DNA from: Caulobacteraceae bacterium UBA3198
GTDB lineage: Bacteria; Pseudomonadota; Alphaproteobacteria; Caulobacterales; Caulobacteraceae
NCBI GenBank assembly: GCA_002363865.1
Contig: DEWY01000010.1
Coordinates: 225,472 to 289,471 of the forward strand
Direction of reading: 5' to 3'
Length of the DNA: 64,000 nt
In this document: positions 34,412-42,531 of the stretch, in pieces
Numbering within the stretch: position 1 is the first letter of the stretch
How the letters are laid out: every line of letters begins with the position of its first letter
Position numbers and translations under genes: made by a program
The notes under the pieces: generated by a model
Seen by the model: only the letters and a program-made list of their open reading frames with translations
What the model was told of the DNA's origin: nothing
Databases searched by the model: none

Positions 34412-36135
34412 TGACCAGCCTCGACGGGCCGCGCAGGCGCGGGTTGGGTAAAGCGGGCCATGACCGCGTCCTTGGGACCAAACAGCTCCATGCGCCCTTC
34501 GCGCAGGACCAGCATCTTGTCGGCCGAGCGCAGGATGGTCGGCTTATGGGACACCACGACAATGGTGGTCCCTCGGGCCTTCAGGGTGTCGATGACCCGC
34601 ATCAGGGCGTCTTCGCCCTCGGCGTCGAGGCTGGCGTTGGGTTCGTCGAGCACCAGCAGGCGCGGATCAGCCAGCAGGGCCCGGGCCAGGCCCACACGCT
34701 GACGCTGGCCGGCCGAGAGCATGTAGCCCCCGTCGGTGAGCTCGGTCTCATACCCTTTGGGCAGGCGCAGGATCAGACTGTGCACATCGGCCAGGGTAGC
34801 GGCGGTGACCACCTGCTCATCAGTGATGTCGGGCAGGAAGCGGGCGATGTTGTCGCGCAGGGTGCCGGCGAACAGCTCGGTGTCCTGGGGCAGATAGCCT
34901 ACGTGGCGGCCGAACTCCGCGCGGTTCCACGAAAAGACATCGGCGCCGTCCAGCCGGACATGGCCGACATTGGGCCGCCACACCCCGACGATCAGCCGGG
35001 CCAGGGTGGACTTGCCTGCGCCGGACGGGCCGATGATCCCCAGCATCTCGCCGGGCTCGATCTTGAAGTTCAGCCCCTGGAGCACGTAGCGGTCGGCCCC
35101 GGGAGGCGCGAAGTTGACGCCCTCGATGCTGAGCTGGCCCAGGGGTCTGGGCAGGGTCGTGGTGGGCGCCGCGGGCTTGTAGCCGCGCAGCGTCTCGTTC
35201 AGCCGGTCATAGGCCCGGCCGCCATTGACGATCCCATCCCAGGCGCCGACCAGCTTCTCCACCGGCTGCAGCGCGCGGCTGGCCAGGATCATGTTGGCGA
35301 ACAGCATGGCCGGACCGATCTTGCCGATCACCACCAGATAGGCCCCGACCCCGATCACCAGGATCTGGATGACCATGCGGGTGAACTTGGTGGCGTTGCC
35401 CATGAAGCTGGCCCGCTGCGAGGCCCAGGCGCCGCGCTCGATCGAGTGCGCGCGATAGGCCGACCAGCGCGCGCCGATGGCCTGCAGCATGCCCATGGCG
35501 CGCACCACCTCGTCGTTGCGCAGGGCCGCGTCGGTGAAGGCGTAGCCCTTGAGACTGGCGGCGTTGGCTTCCTGCAGCGGCGGGCGCGACAGGCGGTCCT
35601 GCGCCATGGCCAGGCCGAACAGGGCGAAGGCGCCAAACAGGGTGATGAAGCCGACCGCCGGGTCGATGACGAACAGAATGCCGATGAAGATCGGCATCCA
35701 GGGCAGGTCGAAAATGGCGGCGAAGACCGCGCCGGTCAGCAGCTGTCGAAAGCTGTCCAGGTCGCGCAGGGCCTGGGCGCTCCCCTGCCCCTGGCCCCGG
35801 GTTTCGGCCTCGAACAGGGCGGCGAATACGTGGCTCGACACCTTCTGGTCCAGGGTGATCCCGTAGTTGATCAGCACGCGGGTCCGCAGTTCGTCGATGA
35901 CCCCGGAGATCAGGAAGACCAGCAGGGCGCCGACGGTGAGGACGATCAGGGTCGAGATGCTGTAGCTGGCCAGAACCCGCCCGTAGATCTGGAAGGTATA
36001 GAGCGGCAGGGCCAGGTAGAGCAGGTTGCTGATCAGGCTGAACCCGCCGGCGAAGGCCAGGGGCGTGGCGCCGTCCTTCAGGGCCCGCGTCAGCAGGTTG
36101 TCTGGCAACGCCGCGAACGGATTGAGAAGCTTCAT
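34408..36135 (-). CDS. Type I secretion ABC permease/ATPase (RsaD/PrtD-like)
   Basis: 575 residues. Six membrane helices (about 20-300) precede an ATPase with Walker A GPSGAGKSTLARL near residue 365, signature LSAGQRQRVGLARAL near 470 and Walker B LLVLDEPNASLD. It lacks a C39 peptidase domain, as expected for RTX exporters of the PrtD/RsaD group. With the HlyD gene it should export the RTX protein encoded 1.6 kb further on. The gene start faces a divergent plus-strand gene across 152 bases, the likely promoter of the secretion pair. Confidence 0.94.
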   Translation of the reverse strand: MKLLNPFAALPDNLLTRALKDGATPLAFAGGFSLISNLLYLALPLYTFQIYGRVLASYSISTLIVLTVGALLVFLISGVIDELRTRVLINYGITLDQKVSSHVFAALFEAETRGQGQGSAQALRDLDSFRQLLTGAVFAAIFDLPWMPIFIGILFVIDPAVGFITLFGAFALFGLAMAQDRLSRPPLQEANAASLKGYAFTDAALRNDEVVRAMGMLQAIGARWSAYRAHSIERGAWASQRASFMGNATKFTRMVIQILVIGVGAYLVVIGKIGPAMLFANMILASRALQPVEKLVGAWDGIVNGGRAYDRLNETLRGYKPAAPTTTLPRPLGQLSIEGVNFAPPGADRYVLQGLNFKIEPGEMLGIIGPSGAGKSTLARLIVGVWRPNVGHVRLDGADVFSWNRAEFGRHVGYLPQDTELFAGTLRDNIARFLPDITDEQVVTAATLADVHSLILRLPKGYETELTDGGYMLSAGQRQRVGLARALLADPRLLVLDEPNASLDAEGEDALMRVIDTLKARGTTIVVVSHKPTILRSADKMLVLREGRMELFGPKDAVMARFTQPAPARPVEAGQ

Positions 36136-36287
36136 GCGTACGGGCGTCCGTCGGAGCCTGTCGCCCCACGGTCCTGGAGCGATTGAGGCCGCGACACATG
36201 ACGAGGCTCGCAGGGCGAGTCAATGGCGCCTTCCCTATGCGGGGAACATGCTAAGGCGTGGGTTGAAACCGGTCTGGGTAAGGATTC

Positions 36288-37082
36288 ATGGCCAGGATCG
36301 CCATCGTCGGAAGCTGCATCACCCGGGATCTCTGGCCCCTGCGCGAGGCCGCCCCCCGGGACCTGCTCTATGTGTCCCGCACCAGTCTGGTGAGCCTGCT
36401 CTCCCCGCCTGTAGCCGACTATCGGTCGCAACCGGACCCGCCGGACGGCTTCACCCGCTATCAGCACATGGCGGTGGAGGCGGACCTGCTCAAGACCGGC
36501 CTGTCCCAGTTGATCGCCCACCGGCCGACCCATCTGATCTTCGACTTCATTGACGAGCGGTTCGACCTTCTGCGGCTGCCTGCGGGGGCGGTGATCACCC
36601 ACAGCTGGGAATTGGAGAGCGGCGGCTATCTGGGGCGTCCGGCCCTGGCCGGGCCGCAGCCGATTCCCCGTCTGTCGGCGGGCGCCGAGCGGCTGTGGCG
36701 CCAGGCTGTGGTCGAGTTCGCCGAGCTTCTGAGGCTGACGGTCCTGAGAGAGGCCAAGATCATCCTGCATTCGGCCCAATGGGCCAGCCGACAGGTCCTG
36801 CCCGACGGCGCGGCCCAGCCGCTGCAGGGTCATCCTCACATCTGGGATGGCCGGCCCGCCGACCTTTCGGCTCACAATGAGATGCTGAGGCGGTACGAGG
36901 CCCACTTCCTGGCGACGATCCCCCAGGCCGAGGTGGCCCGCGCCAGACCAGAGCACCAGTTGGCCGATCCCGCCCACCGATGGGGCCTGAGCCCCTTCCA
37001 CTATGTGCCGGCCTATTATGAAGACATCGGCCGGGCCCTGGCCGCCCTCGGTGTCGAAGAGGCGGTCACCTCAGGGGTGTGA
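36288..37082 (+). CDS. DUF6270-like protein of polysaccharide loci
   Basis: 264 residues beginning MARIAIVGSCITRD, with FDFIDERFDLL near residue 85 and a C-terminal SPFHYVPAYYEDI. This pattern (GSC near the N-terminus, an internal D-E, and a WG.SPFHY..YY end) fits the DUF6270 family, often found in capsule or exopolysaccharide clusters and reminiscent of SGNH/GDSL-type hydrolase or acyltransferase folds. Catalysis is unproven. Ribosome site AAGGA precedes the ATG. It overlaps the 3' end of the convergent repeat protein by 12 bases. Confidence 0.75.
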   Translation: MARIAIVGSCITRDLWPLREAAPRDLLYVSRTSLVSLLSPPVADYRSQPDPPDGFTRYQHMAVEADLLKTGLSQLIAHRPTHLIFDFIDERFDLLRLPAGAVITHSWELESGGYLGRPALAGPQPIPRLSAGAERLWRQAVVEFAELLRLTVLREAKIILHSAQWASRQVLPDGAAQPLQGHPHIWDGRPADLSAHNEMLRRYEAHFLATIPQAEVARARPEHQLADPAHRWGLSPFHYVPAYYEDIGRALAALGVEEAVTSGV

Positions 37083-38291
37083 GGCGCGGCGGGCCCAATG
37101 CTCCAGGGGGGTCAGATCGCCCTGGGCGAGGTCGGGATTGGCCGCCAGATAGGCCGCCGCCGCAAAGCCTGGGCTGGCGGCGCTGACGGCCCAGGCGCCG
37201 CCGGTCAGATAGTCCACCAGCGGATTGGCGCCTTCCGGCAGGTTCGCGCCCCGGGCCTCCCGGTGGGCGGCGCAGGAAAACCAGCCGCTGGGATCCAGGC
37301 CCCGGTCGGCGCCTTCCAGCAGGAAGTGGCTCAGGGGCTCGCGCCCGCTGGCCTCGATCTCCGGGTCCTGACGCAGGTACCAGGCCGGATCAAACAGCGG
37401 GTGGGGTTTGAGTCCCGAACGCCAGCCCACGGTCACATAGTGGACGAGAGGCGGCCCTTCCCGCTCGGCCAGGGGCAGTTGCGCCAGATAGAAGTCCGGG
37501 GCGAACAGGGGATGGGGGCTGAGCCCGGCGCGCCAGCCATGAGCAAGATAGTGCGCCAGGGGATTGGCGCCGCTGTCGGTCAGGGCCGGATCCTGCGCCA
37601 CATACCAGTCGAGATCGAACAGGGGATGGGGATCGCGCCCCTCCGCCGCCCCGATCCGGACAAAATGCTCCAACGCCTCCAGCCCGCTGGCCAGCATCGC
37701 CTGGCCATTTCGTGCGGCGTAGTAGGCTGGATCGAACAGGGGATGAGGCCTCCGCCCCTCCCGCGCCCCGCTGGCCACATAGTGCAGCAGAGGTGACGCC
37801 GCGCCCGACAGGTCCGGGTTCGAAGCGAGATAGAAGGCCTGGTCCAACAGGGCCGGCGGCTGCGCCGCAGGGGCCGCGCCCTGGGCGAGATAGGCCCGGA
37901 TGTCCTTCAGGGCGCCCGCCCAGCCCGTCCCCGGAGGCGAGGTCCAGAGACCTGAGCGCAGGATCACCAGGGCGCGACCGAGGGTTCCGAGCCGCAGCAG
38001 GATCTTGTCCAGCGTCTTGGAGATTCGATTGTGCCGCCGCGGCGACCGGACGGCCGCGCGCTGGTGGAGGCTGACCAGATGGCCGCGCAGGGCGTGACGC
38101 GCCGCCGCCCGGCCCTCCAGGGCGTGGAGCAGGGCCACGGTCAGGCGCGACCTGGTCAGCGCCGTCTCGGCCTCTGCGTCGAGCTGTGCGTTTTCCAGGC
38201 GCCGGTGGTGTTCAGCCAGGCGCTGGGCCTTAGCCACAAGCGGGTGAACCGCCTGGGCGTCCTGGGGCGCGGGCGCGGGCGCAGCGGTCAT
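37071..38291 (-). CDS. Stand-alone tandem-repeat protein (38-residue FD-YYL-NPD / PL-HY / EGRDPHP repeat)
   Basis: 406 residues and no recognisable catalytic domain. Residues 1-145 are mainly charged helices with a hydrophobic patch (GRALVILRSGLW near 105). From about 147 to the end there are seven units of 31-39 residues, each like LFDPAYYAARN ... ALEHFVRIG ... AEGRDPHP; the last ends LEHWAR. The whole plan matches the first 375 residues of the 1063-residue glycosyltransferase at 42532, including the hydrophobic patch, the entry AL(L/F)DQAxYLA and the LEHWAR end. It is thus a catalysis-free paralogue, perhaps a scaffold or acceptor-binding subunit. The start ATG overlaps the upstream gene stop (ATGA). 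Confidence 0.85.
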   Translation of the reverse strand: MTAAPAPAPQDAQAVHPLVAKAQRLAEHHRRLENAQLDAEAETALTRSRLTVALLHALEGRAAARHALRGHLVSLHQRAAVRSPRRHNRISKTLDKILLRLGTLGRALVILRSGLWTSPPGTGWAGALKDIRAYLAQGAAPAAQPPALLDQAFYLASNPDLSGAASPLLHYVASGAREGRRPHPLFDPAYYAARNGQAMLASGLEALEHFVRIGAAEGRDPHPLFDLDWYVAQDPALTDSGANPLAHYLAHGWRAGLSPHPLFAPDFYLAQLPLAEREGPPLVHYVTVGWRSGLKPHPLFDPAWYLRQDPEIEASGREPLSHFLLEGADRGLDPSGWFSCAAHREARGANLPEGANPLVDYLTGGAWAVSAASPGFAAAAYLAANPDLAQGDLTPLEHWARRASHP

Positions 38292-39334
38292 GTCGACGCT
38301 CCCGCCGGCGCCGCGCGGCCCTGGGCGATCAGCCATTCCAGATAGCTGCCCGGCCCGGCGGCGAAGGGGTCTTCGAAATGCGCCTGGAGGTCGGGACTCT
38401 CCCGCCACTGGATCCGGTGGGTCTTGTCGATGGGCGTTCCATCGGCGAAGGCGCCATAGGCCCAGTACCGCGCGGGGATGGCCGGATCCGTCGCCTGCGC
38501 CACCTGGCGCTTGTACCAGTTCCAGATCTCATAGACCTCGAAGTTGTCGCCGGCGTATTTCTTGGTCATCAGATCCCCCGTCGGCCCCAGCTTGGTGAAG
38601 TGCCAGAAGCGCAGGGGCGCGCCGTTCACGGTGATCGCCCCATCCTTGCCAATGGCCACCCTGCGCTGGGAGAGATTCCAGCTGGCGACATTATAGCCCG
38701 GATCGCGCACCACCTTGACCCCGTCGAACAGGGCCGGGACATGGTCGCACCACCGCTGATCGACGAACAGACCCTTGGGCATGTCGTCATAGCAGTATTC
38801 CAGCAGGCGATCGTTCCACCACCTGGCGAAGCGCGCGCCCTCGCCGGTGGTGCGGATGGCGACGAACCCCAGGTTGAAGATCCCTGTGCGCGAGGCCGAC
38901 AGGTCATTATCGAGAATCGCCGTGCGATCGGTGTTGGGGTCGATCAGATGCGGCGTGAGCAGGATCTGATGCTCGCCCAGCAATTCGATGAGCGGGTCAA
39001 GCGGCGCCAGCAGGGCGGTGTCCGGATCCAGGTAGATGGCGATGTCGGCCTGGTCGCAGGCCTGGTGGATAAAGGGTCCCTTCACCGCCGTGCAGACCTC
39101 GACCACATCATGGCGGAACAGCCAGTTGCGGAAATTCTCGATCCCCAGGTCCTGGGCCCAGACCACACGGTCGAAGGGTTCGAGATCGGGGTCGAAGTCG
39201 AAGCCTGGCGGCGGCTCGTCGGTGATCAGCGCCACCAGCTCCCAGTCGGGATGAAAGCGCCGCAGAGTCGAATAGAGCACCCGGGCCCGGTTCAGATAGG
39301 AGAAGGTGAAGCTGGAATAGCAGAGCACCTTCAT
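38288..39334 (-). CDS. GT-A-fold glycosyltransferase (GT8-like)
   Basis: 348 residues. Metal-binding IYLDPDTALLAPLD lies near residue 95, and later FNLGFVAIR, GLFVDQRWCDHVPALFDGV, RDPGYNVASWNLSQR and VNGAPLRFWHF. These segments are shared in order with the N-terminal 250 residues of the 761-residue protein at 53918, so the two are paralogous transferases. The donor sugar is unknown. It is in the middle of a three-gene minus-strand unit with ATGA overlaps on both sides. Confidence 0.87.
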   Translation of the reverse strand: MKVLCYSSFTFSYLNRARVLYSTLRRFHPDWELVALITDEPPPGFDFDPDLEPFDRVVWAQDLGIENFRNWLFRHDVVEVCTAVKGPFIHQACDQADIAIYLDPDTALLAPLDPLIELLGEHQILLTPHLIDPNTDRTAILDNDLSASRTGIFNLGFVAIRTTGEGARFARWWNDRLLEYCYDDMPKGLFVDQRWCDHVPALFDGVKVVRDPGYNVASWNLSQRRVAIGKDGAITVNGAPLRFWHFTKLGPTGDLMTKKYAGDNFEVYEIWNWYKRQVAQATDPAIPARYWAYGAFADGTPIDKTHRIQWRESPDLQAHFEDPFAAGPGSYLEWLIAQGRAAPAGAST

Positions 39335-41319
39335 CGGGCGTCCTCCCCGTCGAGCAGGTCGATGGTCAGGCGGCTATAGGCGAGGTCGGCCAGGGCGGGC
39401 GCCCGGCGGGCGCGCGACAGCCGCACGATCTCGCCGCTTTCGAACAGCTCAAACAGGGCGGCCTCGTCGGCGATCACCTCGCCCAGGCCCGTGCTGGCCA
39501 CAAAGGCCGCCACATTGCCGCTGTCGGGGCCGGTCAGGATCGCCGCGCCGGCGGCAGCGGCCTCATGGGTTGTGAAGGAGAAGGTCTCCCTGCACAGGGA
39601 CCAGATCATGACCGCGTCCACCTCAAGGGCCTCAAGGGCGCCTTGCATGGCCTTGGGATCGTCCTGGGTCACCGTCACCGGATGGAAGGTGAGCGGCAGG
39701 CCCGCGGCCGGGTCCCGGGCCAGGTGCAGAAATTCATATCGGGAGTCTTCGGCGAACTTCAGAACCAGATCGCGGAACACGGGCCAGCCCTTCAGCGGGC
39801 TCGGCAGACCCGGAAAGGCCAGGCGGAATGGGCGGCCTGTTTCGGCTGAGGGACCGTCGACCGGGGGCCGCGCCACCAGCTTGGCCAGGGGGGCGACCAC
39901 GGTCTGCGCCGCCGGAAGGTTCGCGCCCCGGCGCCAGGTGTCCAAGGCCGCCTGGCTCGGGGCGGCCACCGACAGATCCAGTCCCCGGAACAGGCGCTCA
40001 TGTTCGTCCAGGTGGAACTGCCGCTGCGGTCCATAGATGCAGACCCCGCAGGCGGCGCTGCCCACCGGGGGCGCGCCGCAATCGGTCACGTCGTTGCGCA
40101 GCAGGTGGTAGCTGGCGCAGGCGCTGGCGAAATCGTGAACCCAGAACCAGCCCCGGGTCAGACCCGCCGCCCGGACGATGGACAGGACATCGGTGACCGA
40201 ATGGCCGAGCAGGCTGTGGATCGCCAGGCTGTGACGTCCCGTCGCGACATCGGCCAGGCGGTCCTGGAGGCCCTCGGCCAGGACGGAGGGACTGAAGACC
40301 CCGGCCGAAACCCCGTTCCAGACCACGCCCAGCAGTCCGGCCTGGCCGGGACGGCGCAGCATCGGCCGGGGGTTGATCGGGTAGAGGTGCAGATGGTCGC
40401 GGCCGGTTTCAGCGGCCGCGGCGGCCTCGCGCTGGAGGCAGAGCTGCACCCCGCCCAGATTGGCCGAATAGTCGTCGTGACTGAAGGTCAGATGCAGGTC
40501 GACCAGGCCTGAGCGGGACTGCGCCAAAAGGTCGGCCAGGGCCTCGGCGTCGCCGGGCTCGGCGTGCACATCATAGCGTTCGGCCGCCTCGATCCGCGTC
40601 TCGGGCGGTTGCAGGGCCGCAAGGATCCGATAGCGGAAGCCGAGCTCCAGGCGCGCGACGCGTCCCTCCTGCCGGCCCGCCTGCAGATAGTGCACGAAGG
40701 GGTGCATGCCCGAGGCGGCGACGTCGGGGTTGAGCTCCTGATAGTCGTCCACCGAAAACCAGGGCGCAGGATCGCGGCCCTCACGCCAGCCAGACTCCAG
40801 GAAGTGAGTCACCGGATCGACGCCGCTCTCGGCCACGTCGGGATTCTCAGCCAGGTAGAACCGGTGGTCGAAGGCGGCCGCCACCAGATCATAGGCCCCG
40901 TTGTCGGGCGCCCCCGGGACGACGCCGGCGCCGTCGGAAGGGCGGACCGACTCGGACGGCGGGGGCGGCGCTGTCGGCGGGATGTAGTCCCAGGCGGCGC
41001 GCTCGCCTCGCACGGCGGCCGCGCGACGGTGGGCCAGGGCCGAGGGCCGAACGAGCCGGCCCTCCTGAGCCCCAAACTGCAGGAAATGCGCCAGGGGGTT
41101 GCGGCCGGACTCCGCGACATCCGGATGGTCGGCCAGATAGGCGGCGGTGGAGAACCAGGGCGCAGGGTCGCGCGCCTCCCGCCAGCCGGCTTCCACATAA
41201 TGGACGAAGGGGTCGACTCCGGCGGCGTCCACGTCGGGATAGGCGCGCCGGTAAAAATCCGGATCGAGCGCGGTGACGACCAGAGCGAAGGTGAGATCTT
41301 GGGCGGCCAGGCCGGCCAT
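39331..41319 (-). CDS. GT-B glycosyltransferase with N-terminal 38-residue repeats
   Basis: 662 residues. The N-terminus carries four repeats in two pairs (about residues 17-95 and 160-240), with DPDFYRRAYPDVDAAG, PFVHYVEAGWREARDP and FYLAENPDVAESG as examples, separated by a proline-rich linker. From about 290 a glycosyltransferase-like domain follows: SANLGGVQLCLQREA, WFWVHDFASACASYHLL, GLPSPLKGWPVF, and SFTTHEAAAAGAAILTG near the end. The frame is open to 41514; ATG 41319 was chosen because AGGGAG lies six bases upstream. ATG 41358 and 41415 remain possible. Confidence 0.85.
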   Translation of the reverse strand: MAGLAAQDLTFALVVTALDPDFYRRAYPDVDAAGVDPFVHYVEAGWREARDPAPWFSTAAYLADHPDVAESGRNPLAHFLQFGAQEGRLVRPSALAHRRAAAVRGERAAWDYIPPTAPPPPSESVRPSDGAGVVPGAPDNGAYDLVAAAFDHRFYLAENPDVAESGVDPVTHFLESGWREGRDPAPWFSVDDYQELNPDVAASGMHPFVHYLQAGRQEGRVARLELGFRYRILAALQPPETRIEAAERYDVHAEPGDAEALADLLAQSRSGLVDLHLTFSHDDYSANLGGVQLCLQREAAAAAETGRDHLHLYPINPRPMLRRPGQAGLLGVVWNGVSAGVFSPSVLAEGLQDRLADVATGRHSLAIHSLLGHSVTDVLSIVRAAGLTRGWFWVHDFASACASYHLLRNDVTDCGAPPVGSAACGVCIYGPQRQFHLDEHERLFRGLDLSVAAPSQAALDTWRRGANLPAAQTVVAPLAKLVARPPVDGPSAETGRPFRLAFPGLPSPLKGWPVFRDLVLKFAEDSRYEFLHLARDPAAGLPLTFHPVTVTQDDPKAMQGALEALEVDAVMIWSLCRETFSFTTHEAAAAGAAILTGPDSGNVAAFVASTGLGEVIADEAALFELFESGEIVRLSRARRAPALADLAYSRLTIDLLDGEDAR

Positions 41320-41427
41320 GCGGGGCTCCCTGTCGAGGCCGGAGGGTGTGTGCATCAGATGGTCCAAGGGATCAACCGCAGCGTTCGCGTCTTGCCGCGA
41401 GCGCCGCGCGGCCATACAGCACCTTGT

Positions 41428-42507
41428 GTGACCCAAGCCGACAGCCAGCCTGAGGACCGCCCCGCCGCCAGCTCGTCTTCGAGCCGGGCGGCCTATCTCG
41501 TGCTGGGCATGCACCGGTCAGGCACGTCGGCCATCACCCAGGTCCTCGCGCTCGCCGGCGCCTCCCTTCCGGAAAACGTGATGCCGGGGGATGAGCACAA
41601 CGCCAAGGGCTATTTCGAGCCCTGGCGGATCGCCGTTTTCAACGACCAGCGTCTGCGGGCCGCCGGCGGCGCCTGGGATGACCCCTTCGCCTACCCCTAC
41701 CGGTCCCTGGACCCGCGGGAAGAAAAGCGCTGGATCACCCGGGCCACCGACCTGTTCGACGAGGAGTTCGCCGGCGCCCGCCACCCCCTGATGAAGGATC
41801 CCCGGGTCAGCGTGCTTGGCCCCCTGTGGCGGACGGTGCTGAATGATCTGCGGCTGCCAGCGCGGGCCGTCATCCCGGTGCGCCATCCCCTCGAGGTGGC
41901 CGGCTCGCTGGCCAAGCGCGACGGCTTTCCCGTCGAGAAGTCGGTCTTGCTGTGGACCTCCTACATGCTCGCCGCCGAGCGCTACAGCCGCGACACTCCC
42001 CGGGCCATCATCCCCTATGAGGGCCTGCTTTCCGACTGGCGGACCCAGGTGGCGCGCATCGAGGCCGCCCACGGCGCGCCCCTGCCGGGCCTGACCCCGC
42101 AGGCGGCCAAGGCCATCGACGGCTTCCTTACCAGCGACCTGCGGCACAATGCGGCCACCCAGGACCTGGCGGCGGTCCCCCATGTCGGCGCCCTGGCAAG
42201 CCAGGTCTATGAGTGGTTCGTCGCCGCCGCGCAGGATCAGCCCCGCCCCATCGAGGCCCTCGACGAGGCCGGCCAGCGCCTGGAAGAAATGGGCCAGGCC
42301 ATCGGCGTCTTCGTCTCGCCGGTGACCTCCGACCTCGCTGCGGCCCGGGCCGATCTTCTTGAGGCGCGACAGGTCCTGGCTTTCGAACAATCCAAGCTGA
42401 GCGCCCTGGAGATCCGGCTGGCGACCCACGCGGCGCAGATCGAAGACCATCTGCGGCTGGAGCAGACCGTGGGCGATCTGCTCGACGATCTGCTTGGCGA
42501 GCGCTGA
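41428..42507 (+). CDS. Sulfotransferase family protein with C-terminal coiled coil
   Basis: 359 residues from GTG 41428. AYLVLGMHRSGTSAITQVL is a PAPS-binding loop and VIPVRHPLEVAGSLAKR the 3'-phosphate motif; the middle (YFEPWRIAVFNDQ) is as in bacterial sulfotransferases of polysaccharide clusters. The last 65 residues (AAARADLLEARQVLAF onward) are heptad-like and probably coiled coil. The start is the only reasonable codon before the P-loop, but no clear ribosome site is seen. It is divergent from the repeat-bearing glycosyltransferase. It is a second sulfotransferase, distinct from the one at 27028. Confidence 0.85.
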   Translation: MTQADSQPEDRPAASSSSSRAAYLVLGMHRSGTSAITQVLALAGASLPENVMPGDEHNAKGYFEPWRIAVFNDQRLRAAGGAWDDPFAYPYRSLDPREEKRWITRATDLFDEEFAGARHPLMKDPRVSVLGPLWRTVLNDLRLPARAVIPVRHPLEVAGSLAKRDGFPVEKSVLLWTSYMLAAERYSRDTPRAIIPYEGLLSDWRTQVARIEAAHGAPLPGLTPQAAKAIDGFLTSDLRHNAATQDLAAVPHVGALASQVYEWFVAAAQDQPRPIEALDEAGQRLEEMGQAIGVFVSPVTSDLAAARADLLEARQVLAFEQSKLSALEIRLATHAAQIEDHLRLEQTVGDLLDDLLGER

Positions 42508-42531
42508 AACCCCGCACACCGACGGATCGCC

